Origin: CALVUJ01 sp045128835
Lineage (GTDB): Bacteria > Bacillota_I > Bacilli_A > RFN20 > DUOF01
Reading direction: 5' to 3'
DNA: 64,000 bases
Assembly (NCBI GenBank): GCA_045128835.1
Contig: JBGVRX010000029.1
Location: 62,001 to 126,000, forward strand
Part shown: positions 16,910 to 25,255 of the stretch, piece by piece
Numbering within the stretch: position 1 is the first letter of the stretch
Layout: each line of letters opens with the position of its first letter
The notes under the pieces: generated by a model
The model's database searches: none
The model's input: the letters and a program-made list of their open reading frames with translations, nothing else
What the model was told of the DNA's origin: nothing
Translations under genes and position numbers: made by a program

Positions 16910-17436
16910 TATTTAACCCTCCCATAATGTGCAATTGCTGCATTTATTGCTGCAACAACATTATCTCCAGTATCAGATGCTCCAGTAACTACATCACTAT
17001 CTGCTAAACTTGTCTTACCTTTTATTTTATTTAAATAACTGTTTGATGCATATAAGTTTGCATAACTATCACCTGCACTAGTAATTTTAAGAGTATATAT
17101 CTTTCCATTTTGAAGAGCTACAATTGCAGCGCTATCATCACTACCAACACCATCTTTAATAGTTAATTTATAAACGTAATATGTTTTACCTTCACTTTTA
17201 ACCTCATAGGCATTGTTAACACCACTATCTAATTCAGCAGCATTTAAACTTGTGCTAATATTTTCTATTTTAGCATCTTCACCAAACACTTCTAAAATAA
17301 CAGCATTTTCTCTTTTGTTGGCATTTTTTTCAATAATTGGAGAAGTTACATTGTAAACAACTGCTAAAAGAAGACCTGCAATAACAGCGATAATCCCTAA
17401 AATAAGAGGATATCTAATTAGCTTATTCTCTTTCAT
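16909..17436 (-). CDS. rnfG: Electron transport complex subunit RnfG, FMN-binding
   Basis: A 175-residue protein with one N-terminal membrane helix (about 8-30) and an extracytoplasmic FMN_bind domain. The flavinylation motif is DVVTGASDT at 148-156, with Ser154 at the position normally occupied by Thr; ApbE from the same operon should attach FMN there. The family usually has SGAT. It is translationally coupled to rnfD upstream and rnfE downstream by one-base stop/start overlaps. Confidence 0.95.
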   Translation of the reverse strand: MKENKLIRYPLILGIIAVIAGLLLAVVYNVTSPIIEKNANKRENAVILEVFGEDAKIENISTSLNAAELDSGVNNAYEVKSEGKTYYVYKLTIKDGVGSDDSAAIVALQNGKIYTLKITSAGDSYANLYASNSYLNKIKGKTSLADSDVVTGASDTGDNVVAAINAAIAHYGRVK

Positions 17437-18923
17437 TATTTAGCACCTCCTCTTACTGTTTCAACAACAGCTTTTAAGTTACCTATAAATGCACTTGTAG
17501 TATATGTAGCGCTTGTTTCTACATCAATTCCTACATTAGCATCTGTTGTATTTTCACAAACTTTATTTTCACATTTGAAGTTATCTAAATCACTAAATTT
17601 AATTTGTTTATTGTCTCCAATAACAGCACCATAAATTGAACTACTTTCTAAACTTGAATAATACTCTCCTGGATTTTTCTCTAATAGTTCTACTGCAACA
17701 ATTGTTTCAGTTGATGCATTTACTGTAACTTTAAACTTTAATGTCCCTTTAAATCCATCACTACTAACTGTGTACTCACTATCACTTAATTTTTCAACAG
17801 TATAATCTTTTAACCAAGGATTTTTTTCTTCTTTTTCTAATGGATATAAAGCACTATATCCAATATTCATACCTATTGCTCCAACAAAGAATGCTGCTAC
17901 AACAGCCCATTTAGAAGCGACTTTATTAACAGTTGTTCCTTTTATACAACTATCAATTAAAGGATTTAACATATTCATTAAAGCAACTGAGAACATAACT
18001 CCTTCTGGGTAATCAGAGTTTATTCTAATAAACATTGTTAAAGCAGCTGCACCTATACCAAAAATTATTTTACCATTCATTGATTTTGGACTAGTCACAG
18101 GATCTGTAATCATGAATACTGAAGCAAACATGATTCCTCCTGTTGCTAGTTGAAGTAATGTATAAGATAATACGTTATCTACTCCATAGAACAATCCTAA
18201 AGCAAAGCTAATACCTGTAATTGTTAATAAATAACTTAACATTAATCTATAACTAATAATTCCTCTGATAATTAAATAAATTGCTGCAACAACTAATAGA
18301 ATTGTAAATGTTTCTCCCATTGCTCCATTATAATTACCAAATAAAATTGTTTTAAAATCATAACCTTCTGGAATAGCCCCTTCCGCCCAGTTAATGCTAC
18401 TAGTAACTGTTGAACTAGTAACAAAATCATAAGTAGCAGAATTAGTTTCATTTGCTACAATTCCATAATTTAAACTTGATCCAAATGCTAATCCAACAAA
18501 AATTCTACCGATTATTGCTGGGTTAAATATATTATAACCAAATCCACCAAATAAATATTTTCCTAATAATGTTGCTACTATTGAACCAATAATAACAGCA
18601 TAATAACTAACACCTACTGGTAAACATAAAGCAAATATAATCGCCGTAACATAACTATAACTAGTTGAAACGGCATTACCTATCTCTTTTATTTTTCTTT
18701 TTCCTTTAAGCAAGGCTATAATAACATCAACTGCTAATGTTGTACCTAAAGATATTAAAACAACAAGTATTGCTCTTAATCCAACTAAAAAGTTAAATCT
18801 AATCGAATAAGAAACAACTGAAACCAACCACACAACAGCAAGTACCGCAAACAATTCTAACATTATCCCTGTTGTGCTTCTTTTACTCCTTAAAAAAGGT
18901 CCTTTTGCTAACGAAAATTTCAT
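17436..18923 (-). CDS. rnfD: RnfD with extra C-terminal FMN-binding domain
   Basis: A 495-residue protein, well above the usual 310-350. Residues 1-355 are RnfD: about ten membrane helices, FNPAIIGRIFVGLAFGSS (133-150), and a flavinylation motif DFVTSST with Thr172. After the last helix (about 335-355) comes a roughly 130-residue extracytoplasmic domain ending in DVETSATYTTSAFIGNL. This matches the FMN_bind signature and gives a second candidate FMN site at Thr473. The protein thus looks like an RnfD fused to an RnfG-like domain. It begins 3 nt after rnfC. Confidence 0.93.
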   Translation of the reverse strand: MKFSLAKGPFLRSKRSTTGIMLELFAVLAVVWLVSVVSYSIRFNFLVGLRAILVVLISLGTTLAVDVIIALLKGKRKIKEIGNAVSTSYSYVTAIIFALCLPVGVSYYAVIIGSIVATLLGKYLFGGFGYNIFNPAIIGRIFVGLAFGSSLNYGIVANETNSATYDFVTSSTVTSSINWAEGAIPEGYDFKTILFGNYNGAMGETFTILLVVAAIYLIIRGIISYRLMLSYLLTITGISFALGLFYGVDNVLSYTLLQLATGGIMFASVFMITDPVTSPKSMNGKIIFGIGAAALTMFIRINSDYPEGVMFSVALMNMLNPLIDSCIKGTTVNKVASKWAVVAAFFVGAIGMNIGYSALYPLEKEEKNPWLKDYTVEKLSDSEYTVSSDGFKGTLKFKVTVNASTETIVAVELLEKNPGEYYSSLESSSIYGAVIGDNKQIKFSDLDNFKCENKVCENTTDANVGIDVETSATYTTSAFIGNLKAVVETVRGGAK

Positions 18924-18926
18924 TTA

Positions 18927-20231
18927 CTACTTCCCTCCTTTATTAGCACTTACTCTTAAATATAGTTTTGCTTTTTTTATCGCATCCGTTAATTCAATAT
19001 GTGATGGACAAACAAATGAACACATACCACATTCTACACATTTACTACAATCAAACGCTTGAAGTTCTTTTGCATCTTTATCATCAAAAGCATTCTTAAT
19101 TTGAATTGGTTGTAACCCTGCTGGACAATTTTCAATACATTTGCCACATTTTAAGCAAGGCAATGTTTGATAAACTTTTTTCTTCATTATAGTTAAACCA
19201 CCATTGTTTGTTTGAATTGCAAATTCATCTGTTATATTAGCTTTTGAAGTCATTGGTCCTCCTGCTAAAACACAAACTTCTTCAGCCAAGTATCCGCACT
19301 TTTCTAAAATATTTTTAGCTAAAGTTCCAACTGGAACAACCACATTTGTAGGATTAACAGCATCACCACTAATAGTTAACAATCTTTCGCTAATTACATC
19401 ACCATCTATTAGTGCTTTAGCAACACTTATAACAGTTTGAGCATTATTTACAACAACGCCAATTTCACTAGGAAGTTTATCATAAGTCTTTTTGTATACA
19501 GTTTTAACTAATAGTTTTTCCCATCCCATTGGGTATCTATCTTTAACTTCTACAATTCTAACTCCTTGATAGTTTGATAACTCCTTTTCAATAATTTCCT
19601 TTAAATCCTTCTTATTGTTTTTAAAAGCAATAATAGCTTCACTTGCTCCACTAAGTTTCATTAAAATAGAAATTCCTTCTAATAAATAGTTAACATTACT
19701 TTTCATTGTAATATAGTCAGTAGTTAAATAAGGTTCACATTCTACTCCATTTACTAACAAACTGTTAATTTGCGCATCTGAAGAATACTTAACATATGTT
19801 GGGAACCCAGCACCACCTAAGCCTACGATTCCGGCTTCTTTAATAGCATTTAAAATTGTTTCTCTATCACAGTTTTTATAATCAATTGTTTTTAATAGTT
19901 CTTTAGTGTATTTAAAGTCATTCTCAATTACTAAGTGATCACAACTTTTTCCTAATGCACTATTGTACATGCTTTTAATACCTTTCACTTTCCCACTCAC
20001 ACTTGAATAAAGAGGAACATAGAAATCATTTCTTTTACAAAGCACAGTTCCTACCTTAACTGTATCTTTTTCTTTTACTAAAATTTCCATTTCCTTTCCG
20101 TTAGGTGCTAATACAGGAAAATAAACTTCACCACAAATTTCTTTTTCTTGTTTGAAGTCTACAACTTCCTTATGAGCGGTTAATTCTTTGTGTCCATTAA
20201 TGTGTCTTTTACCAATTGAACTAATAATCAT
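18927..20231 (-). CDS. rnfC: Electron transport complex subunit RnfC
   Basis: A 434-residue soluble, membrane-associated subunit. The NADH/FMN-binding glycine-rich loop is GIVGLGGAGFPTYVK (about 134-148). Two [4Fe-4S] motifs sit near the C-terminus (CLKCGKCIENCP, 359-370, and CVECGMCSFVCP about 398-409, preceded by another CxxC). It passes electrons between NAD(H) and the membrane subunits. Its start overlaps the end of the phospholipase-like gene by 4 nt (ATGA). Confidence 0.97.
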   Translation of the reverse strand: MIISSIGKRHINGHKELTAHKEVVDFKQEKEICGEVYFPVLAPNGKEMEILVKEKDTVKVGTVLCKRNDFYVPLYSSVSGKVKGIKSMYNSALGKSCDHLVIENDFKYTKELLKTIDYKNCDRETILNAIKEAGIVGLGGAGFPTYVKYSSDAQINSLLVNGVECEPYLTTDYITMKSNVNYLLEGISILMKLSGASEAIIAFKNNKKDLKEIIEKELSNYQGVRIVEVKDRYPMGWEKLLVKTVYKKTYDKLPSEIGVVVNNAQTVISVAKALIDGDVISERLLTISGDAVNPTNVVVPVGTLAKNILEKCGYLAEEVCVLAGGPMTSKANITDEFAIQTNNGGLTIMKKKVYQTLPCLKCGKCIENCPAGLQPIQIKNAFDDKDAKELQAFDCSKCVECGMCSFVCPSHIELTDAIKKAKLYLRVSANKGGK

Positions 20232-21196
20232 TTCTTTCCTTCCTCCTTCTTGTAAACACTGTCAAATACTTTCATTTTATCACCTTCAACATAACCATCA
20301 TATATAAATGATTTAGTAAACTCTTCTAAATTTATCGAATTACCTTTATATCTTTCATTTACTAAATTAATCCATTCATTTGCTTCTAACTTTGCTTCAT
20401 CTAATAGTTCATCAAAATTCTTATCAAATTCAACTTCTGTCGCAGGATCTTTCCATTTATTCTTCTTTATATTTAAATAATCTACAGTTTTATCATCCTT
20501 AACAGTTAAAGGATGCATCATTGTGTTAAATGGTGTCTTTTTAAACAAAGCATTTACAATACCTTTCTTAACACCCTTTTTACTATACAATAGTTTTTCT
20601 ATCAAAAGCATATCATCATAAGAATCTTCAAAACTATCATCATCTATGAAAGTTTCATTTAGTATTTCTTTAGCCATTTTCTCATACATTTCACTTACTT
20701 CTTCAATTTTATCTTCATCGCATTTTATAGACTCTATTGACGTTGTTTTGTATTGGCTATATCTGCCATTCATTAGCAAAACATCTAAATGAGTTTCAAA
20801 CAATGTATGATTAGCAAAATATTTCTTTTTTTGTTTTGGATCATCACTAAATCCTGTCTTATAAAAAACATAAGGATGTATCTTTCTATCCAAAACATAA
20901 TGAAGACCTGCTCCTAAAATATAAGCATATAAAATATCCTTTTCTTCTTTTTCATCTGAGTATTTGAAGAAATATTCAAAAACTTTACCTGGATCCATCT
21001 TATGAAGTTTATTGCCAAACTTACGTATTTCTTTAGAATTTTTAGAACCAGTAATAAAAGGTACTATACCACAAAAGAAAAATGGGTCTGGTCCTTGCGC
21101 TCCAAGCAAATAAATATCCTCGTTACCTTTTAAAAATTGTATATTATTATTTAAAACTTCTTTGTTGAAACCATAATGAGTTAATACAGATGGCAT
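20228..21196 (-). CDS. Zinc-dependent phospholipase C-like protein
   Basis: A 322-residue protein opening with MPSVLTHYGF, followed by GAQGPDPFFF, then HYVLDRKIHPY and an HTLFETHLDVLL segment. These His/Asp clusters are those of the zinc-dependent phospholipase C family (PF00882). There is no signal peptide, so the substrate would be cytoplasmic or the activity may differ from secreted toxins. It is first gene of the Rnf operon and overlaps rnfC by 4 nt, an unexpected partner. ATG 21196 is chosen because GGGAGG lies about 10 nt before it and it matches the family's usual N-terminus. Confidence 0.85.
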   Translation of the reverse strand: MPSVLTHYGFNKEVLNNNIQFLKGNEDIYLLGAQGPDPFFFCGIVPFITGSKNSKEIRKFGNKLHKMDPGKVFEYFFKYSDEKEEKDILYAYILGAGLHYVLDRKIHPYVFYKTGFSDDPKQKKKYFANHTLFETHLDVLLMNGRYSQYKTTSIESIKCDEDKIEEVSEMYEKMAKEILNETFIDDDSFEDSYDDMLLIEKLLYSKKGVKKGIVNALFKKTPFNTMMHPLTVKDDKTVDYLNIKKNKWKDPATEVEFDKNFDELLDEAKLEANEWINLVNERYKGNSINLEEFTKSFIYDGYVEGDKMKVFDSVYKKEEGKK

Positions 21197-21214
21197 TGCT
21201 ATACTACCTCCCTT

Positions 21215-21230
21215 AGTTATCATTATAACT
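21215..21230. repeat. Inverted repeat over the Rnf operon -10 box
   Basis: AGTTAT-CATT-ATAACT, a perfect 6-bp inverted repeat that covers the -10 box of the minus-strand promoter. It could be an operator. Confidence 0.45.
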
Positions 21231-21251
21231 AAATAAAAGTAACTTGTGAAA
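21222..21251 (-). promoter_or_regulatory. Probable promoter of the Rnf operon
   Basis: On the minus strand TATAAT lies 18 bp after TTTCAC. The -10 is perfect, the -35 weak. The leader would be very short (about 20 nt) before the phospholipase-like start. Confidence 0.5.
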
Positions 21252-21266
21252 TTTTTGCAATCTTTT

Positions 21267-21295
21267 TTGATTATTTTATTCTTCTTATCTATATA
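21267..21295 (+). promoter_or_regulatory. Probable promoter of the Ig-like secreted protein gene
   Basis: TTGATT, a 17-bp spacer and TATATA on the plus strand, 31 nt before the start codon. The region is very AT-rich, so other -10 choices exist. Confidence 0.45.
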
Positions 21296-21300
21296 GATAA
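21285..21300. repeat. Perfect 16-bp palindrome over the plus-strand -10
   Basis: TTATCTATATAGATAA reads the same on both strands and overlaps the -10 box of the plus-strand gene, a plausible dimeric repressor site in the divergent intergenic region. Confidence 0.5.
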
Positions 21301-21326
21301 TATTAAAAGAAAGGAGATTTACTTTT

Positions 21327-23345
21327 ATGTTCAAAAAACTAATTTATTTTTTCGTTATTTTAACACTATACTTACTTATCGGAGGAACTAAAATAAGTGC
21401 AAAGGAGACATGTTATTTTTTTGTTAATAATGAATTTCATAGTTCAATGGATTTACCTTTTTACTACCACGAATTAACAAGAGAAACATCATTTGATACA
21501 GCAATGCCAACTTACATTTATACAAAAAAAACAATATACATAGACTCACTAACCAAATGTGAATCAATAAAAAAAACTATAATCAATTCTAAACTAGCAA
21601 ATAGCACATTAGAACTTGCCCACTACACTACAAATAACAAAGTTACAAATGAAGAAGAATTCTTTTGGTCCGCTGTTTTTAAAAAAGATAACTCAATTAT
21701 AACAGGACATGGAAAACGTTTTGATACAGAGCCCCCTAAACTATATGGAATGCAAACACAATACACATCAAACATAGATTATCCTATAAACTTAGTTAAT
21801 CTTCTACAGTCTTTTTCTGCATATGATGATTTTGATGGAAACATCTCTAGTAATATTATAATTGAATATGATGAATACTCTAATAATACTAAAAAAGTCG
21901 GAGATTATTTAATAATTGTAAGCGTTGAAGATGCTTCAAAAAACAAGATAAGTTCTTCATTTTATATAAAGGTCGTTGACACTACGCCACCGATTATTGA
22001 AGGACAAAACAATTACATTTCATATCTCTCAAATCCTTTAAATATCGAATTAATAAGAGAAAAATTAAGCGCTTTTGATAATTCAAATTTCGATTTAACA
22101 TCTCAAATATTTTTATGTGATGATACTTATTCTCCAAATAAAAATATTGTTGGAACTCATAATTTATATTTCTGTGTTTATGATTATTCTAATAACATCT
22201 CTGATAGTTTTCTTGTTAAAGTAGAAGTTAAAGATGACATTCCTCCTGTTATTGAAGGATTGGATTATTTTACATCTTACTTATCTTCTCCTTTATCAAT
22301 TGAAGATATACTTTACTCTGTTGCGGCCTCTGACAACAATATTGATATATCTGCTAGCATCTTTATAACAAAAGACTTATATTCTAATTTTCAAAATACA
22401 ATCGGAGAAAAATATCTTTACTTACAAGCCATGGATGACTATTTAAATGTTAGCAAAGAATTTAGAGTTACTATAAATTTAATTGATGACATCTCCCCGC
22501 AAATATTCGGCCTTAATATTTATGATTCTTATCTGTCTTCTCCTCTATCAATATCGCACATAAAACAACAATTAACTGTACTTGATAACATTGATGGAAA
22601 CATAACAAACACCTTAGAAATAATCGAAGATTCTTACACTAATAACATAAACAAAAAAGGTACTTTCTTTATAACATTTATATCAAAAGATTCTTCAAAT
22701 AATACATCTGAAAATTTCAAAGTAACTATAAACAATATCGACAATGTAAAGCCTTACTTTACAGGTCCTGAATTATTAACTTTTCAGATAGATAAAAAGC
22801 CTACTTTAGATTTTATTCTAAATCAATATACAGCGTTTGATAATAGCGATTCTAACATTGATTTTGAAATATTAAGCGACACTTATTCTAACTCTATAAA
22901 AACCGGAGATTTCTTTATCAGTCTTTCGTGTACAGATTCTTCTTTAAACAAAAGCATACCTTTTTCTATTAAAATTACAGTAGTAGAAAAAATAGAAGAA
23001 ATTAAAAATATCAGTTTATATTTGTCAACTTCTAAGTTATTAAAAGATGATGAAATAGCTATCCTAATAAACGTTTCAGAAGAATATACTATAATAGAAA
23101 ATACATACTCAGATAACTATTCAGTAGAGGGCAATTACACAATAAAATACAAGTTTCAAAACGGAGATATATTAGATGTATCTATAACAACCTTTACTTT
23201 AAGTACCATTAATGTTGAAGAAGAAGAAGAAGAAAAAAAAGAAACGTTTATAACAAAAGCTAAACGTTTCTTTAATAAAATAATTAATTTTTTCAAAAAT
23301 TTATTTAATTGTATTATTTTAAAAGACTATCGATTTTTTCTTTAA
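21327..23345 (+). CDS. Secreted protein with tandem Ig-like (DUF5011/HYR-type) repeats
   Basis: A 672-residue protein with a signal peptide (about residues 1-25). From about 130 to 560 there are five repeats of about 85 residues. Each starts with a Pro-rich turn (EPPKLYG, TPPIIEG, IPPVIEG, ISPQIFG, VKPYFTG) and includes a DASKNK- or DSSNNT-like calcium/turn motif, as in bacterial Ig-like surface domains. After them come a Glu/Lys-rich linker and a basic, aromatic tail, with no LPXTG and no clear membrane anchor, so it is probably secreted or held by charge. It is the only plus-strand gene for 40 kb and its end overlaps trxA (opposite strand) by 32 nt. Function unknown; adhesion-like architecture. 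Confidence 0.85.
   Translation: MFKKLIYFFVILTLYLLIGGTKISAKETCYFFVNNEFHSSMDLPFYYHELTRETSFDTAMPTYIYTKKTIYIDSLTKCESIKKTIINSKLANSTLELAHYTTNNKVTNEEEFFWSAVFKKDNSIITGHGKRFDTEPPKLYGMQTQYTSNIDYPINLVNLLQSFSAYDDFDGNISSNIIIEYDEYSNNTKKVGDYLIIVSVEDASKNKISSSFYIKVVDTTPPIIEGQNNYISYLSNPLNIELIREKLSAFDNSNFDLTSQIFLCDDTYSPNKNIVGTHNLYFCVYDYSNNISDSFLVKVEVKDDIPPVIEGLDYFTSYLSSPLSIEDILYSVAASDNNIDISASIFITKDLYSNFQNTIGEKYLYLQAMDDYLNVSKEFRVTINLIDDISPQIFGLNIYDSYLSSPLSISHIKQQLTVLDNIDGNITNTLEIIEDSYTNNINKKGTFFITFISKDSSNNTSENFKVTINNIDNVKPYFTGPELLTFQIDKKPTLDFILNQYTAFDNSDSNIDFEILSDTYSNSIKTGDFFISLSCTDSSLNKSIPFSIKITVVEKIEEIKNISLYLSTSKLLKDDEIAILINVSEEYTIIENTYSDNYSVEGNYTIKYKFQNGDILDVSITTFTLSTINVEEEEEEKKETFITKAKRFFNKIINFFKNLFNCIILKDYRFFL
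23233..23270 (-). terminator. Intrinsic terminator of trxA, located inside the convergent coding sequence
   Basis: A perfect 10-bp stem (GAAACGTTTA/TAAACGTTTC, 10-nt loop) followed on the minus strand by eight T residues. It lies within the 3' part of the plus-strand gene, encoding its EEKKETFITKAKRF tail. Confidence 0.85.
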
Positions 23346-23634
23346 TAGAATCCTTGCTTTGGAATCCAACATTAACTTCACTAACCTTACCGTCTTTAAA
23401 ATATATCAATGTAGGAATAGAACGAACGTTATATCTGTACGCTAATGATTCAACCTCATCAACATCAACTTTACAAACTTTAACTTTCCCATCATATTCT
23501 TCGGCTATTTCTTCTACAAAAGGCGCTAACATTTTGCAAGGTCCACACCAATTTGCATAAAAATCTATCAAGCAAACCCCGCTTTCTACAGTAGTATCAA
23601 AATGGCTTTCACTTTCAATTAAAATTTCTTTCAT
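23314..23634 (-). CDS. trxA: Thioredoxin
   Basis: A 106-residue thioredoxin with the active site WCGPC (FYANWCGPCKML, about residues 26-37) and the cis-proline motif SIPTL. It reduces disulfides in cytoplasmic proteins. The ATG at 23634 has GGAGAG at 5-6 nt; the longer frame would overlap the upstream protease gene and is rejected. A TATAAT (23656-23661) just upstream may give it its own promoter. No thioredoxin reductase in the window. Confidence 0.95.
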   Translation of the reverse strand: MKEILIESESHFDTTVESGVCLIDFYANWCGPCKMLAPFVEEIAEEYDGKVKVCKVDVDEVESLAYRYNVRSIPTLIYFKDGKVSEVNVGFQSKDSIKEKIDSLLK

Positions 23635-23668
23635 AATTTCTCTCCTTACAAATATATTATAACCTAAA

Positions 23669-24454
23669 TTACAATAAAATGGCACCTAAAAAAGCAAGTA
23701 AATTATTTAATGTATGCGCAATATAACTAGAACCTAAATTTTCCGATTTATCATACACATAACACAATATTAATCCTGAAGTTAAATAACCTGGAAGATA
23801 AAGAAATTCCATTAATAGTTCCTTACTAAAACCATATTCAGTAAAAGAAGAAATAGAATGCATAAACATGAAAATAAGAGATGCCACAACATATGCAACC
23901 CATTTTTTCTTGCTTTTTACAAGTCCTCCAAACAAAAAATATCTATAAACAATTTCTTCTACGATTGGTGATAAAACCACAACAAGCGCAAACCCCAATA
24001 ATGGATTATTTAAAATAAGATTAACAACACTATCTTGGTTTGAGTTTCCTGAAGAATCTAATCCAATAAAAGAATGTAAAACATTAAATATTAATTGAAA
24101 CATTATAATAGCAAAAAAGCCGGCTACACCATACAATACACTTTTTGAATTAATCGCTTTCTTACAAATTTCTTTAAATTTAGAAAACTTCATAATAATT
24201 ATAGATGTCACTAGAGTAACAACAGATCCTAAACACGTTGCTAAAATAGAAAATTTGCTAACATAATAATCTTCAGCAAGAAGAGATAACTCTTCTTGAC
24301 CCATACCTGTATTTTGTCCTGCAACTATTGTTGAAGCAACAATACTAAAAAATACCGCTATTATTACATTGTAAATGTATGACCCTATTATTCCATTAAT
24401 AGTGCCTTTAAAAGCAATTTGTGAATTTTCTACAAATTCAACTTTTTCATTCAT
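23669..24454 (-). CDS. CPBP family intramembrane metalloprotease
   Basis: A 261-residue polytopic protein with about seven membrane segments. The CPBP/ABI (CAAX protease-like) signature is SPIVEEIVYRYFLFGGL, giving the paired Glu and Arg, with the later His of FMFMHSIS and the C-terminal AHTLNNLLAF. Bacterial members cleave or bind membrane peptides, often in bacteriocin immunity; substrate here is unknown. It follows a second, related gene by 10 nt and has a strong AGGAGG site. Confidence 0.9.
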   Translation of the reverse strand: MNEKVEFVENSQIAFKGTINGIIGSYIYNVIIAVFFSIVASTIVAGQNTGMGQEELSLLAEDYYVSKFSILATCLGSVVTLVTSIIIMKFSKFKEICKKAINSKSVLYGVAGFFAIIMFQLIFNVLHSFIGLDSSGNSNQDSVVNLILNNPLLGFALVVVLSPIVEEIVYRYFLFGGLVKSKKKWVAYVVASLIFMFMHSISSFTEYGFSKELLMEFLYLPGYLTSGLILCYVYDKSENLGSSYIAHTLNNLLAFLGAILL

Positions 24455-24464
24455 ACAATTCCTC

Positions 24465-25211
24465 CTATACTAAAGCAAGTGATACACTCATTAACACAAA
24501 TGATACTATATTATACAACATATGAACTAAAATTGCTCTTCCAATATCGTTATTTTTGTAGTAATAACTACCTAGCATCCATCCAATAATTAGAAATTTT
24601 GGAAGCGCTAAAATATCACCCATCACATCTGTACTGCTAAACAAAGAAAACATATGAGGAATAGTAAATAATACGGATGTTATCACTAATAACCATGTGC
24701 TAGAAATATGTTCTTTTAAACTTTTAAAAGGAATAAACCTAAATAAAAGCTCTTCAACAAAAGGCCCTAAAATCACAACTAAGATAAACATTATCCAATA
24801 TTGTTGCTTCATCGACTCTTTAATTAAAGCTACGTTACTTCCATCTTCGCCAGTTCCACCCGCTAAAGGCAAAAATAAATTGTAGCAAATCGTAACAAAA
24901 TACACCAAAAGTGCATATCCAATAGTTTTAAAAATAAGTTTATAATCCTTTAAAAACGAAAAATGTCCTTTTAAACTTCTAAAATAAATTACTACTAAAA
25001 CAATTAAAATAATAAAAGAACTGATCAATTGCGCTATATTTGATAATCCTCTTTCTAAAAATGCTTCATCTGAAAGATATGCAGGAAAAAGAGAACTATT
25101 GTTATCATAAATAGTTCTCAATATCAAATATATTAAACCAGTTCCAAAAATATAATATAAAACAAAACTAATAACAAAAATAAACAAATCTTTTATTGAT
25201 TCTTTTTTCAA
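24465..25211 (-). CDS. CPBP family intramembrane metalloprotease, second copy
   Basis: A 248-residue membrane protein with the motif GPFVEELLFRFIPFKSL, then FTIPHM and VHMLYNIVSFV, the conserved Glu-Glu, Arg and His residues of CPBP proteases. It appears to start at TTG 25211 with GGGGTG upstream, as no ATG fits. It resembles the next gene in layout and may be an old duplicate. It lies about 45 nt after glgA and may be cotranscribed. Confidence 0.88.
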   Translation of the reverse strand: MKKESIKDLFIFVISFVLYYIFGTGLIYLILRTIYDNNSSLFPAYLSDEAFLERGLSNIAQLISSFIILIVLVVIYFRSLKGHFSFLKDYKLIFKTIGYALLVYFVTICYNLFLPLAGGTGEDGSNVALIKESMKQQYWIMFILVVILGPFVEELLFRFIPFKSLKEHISSTWLLVITSVLFTIPHMFSLFSSTDVMGDILALPKFLIIGWMLGSYYYKNNDIGRAILVHMLYNIVSFVLMSVSLALV

Positions 25212-25255
25212 TTTTCACACCCCATTTTCTATTGAAAACAAGGCTACTATAAATA

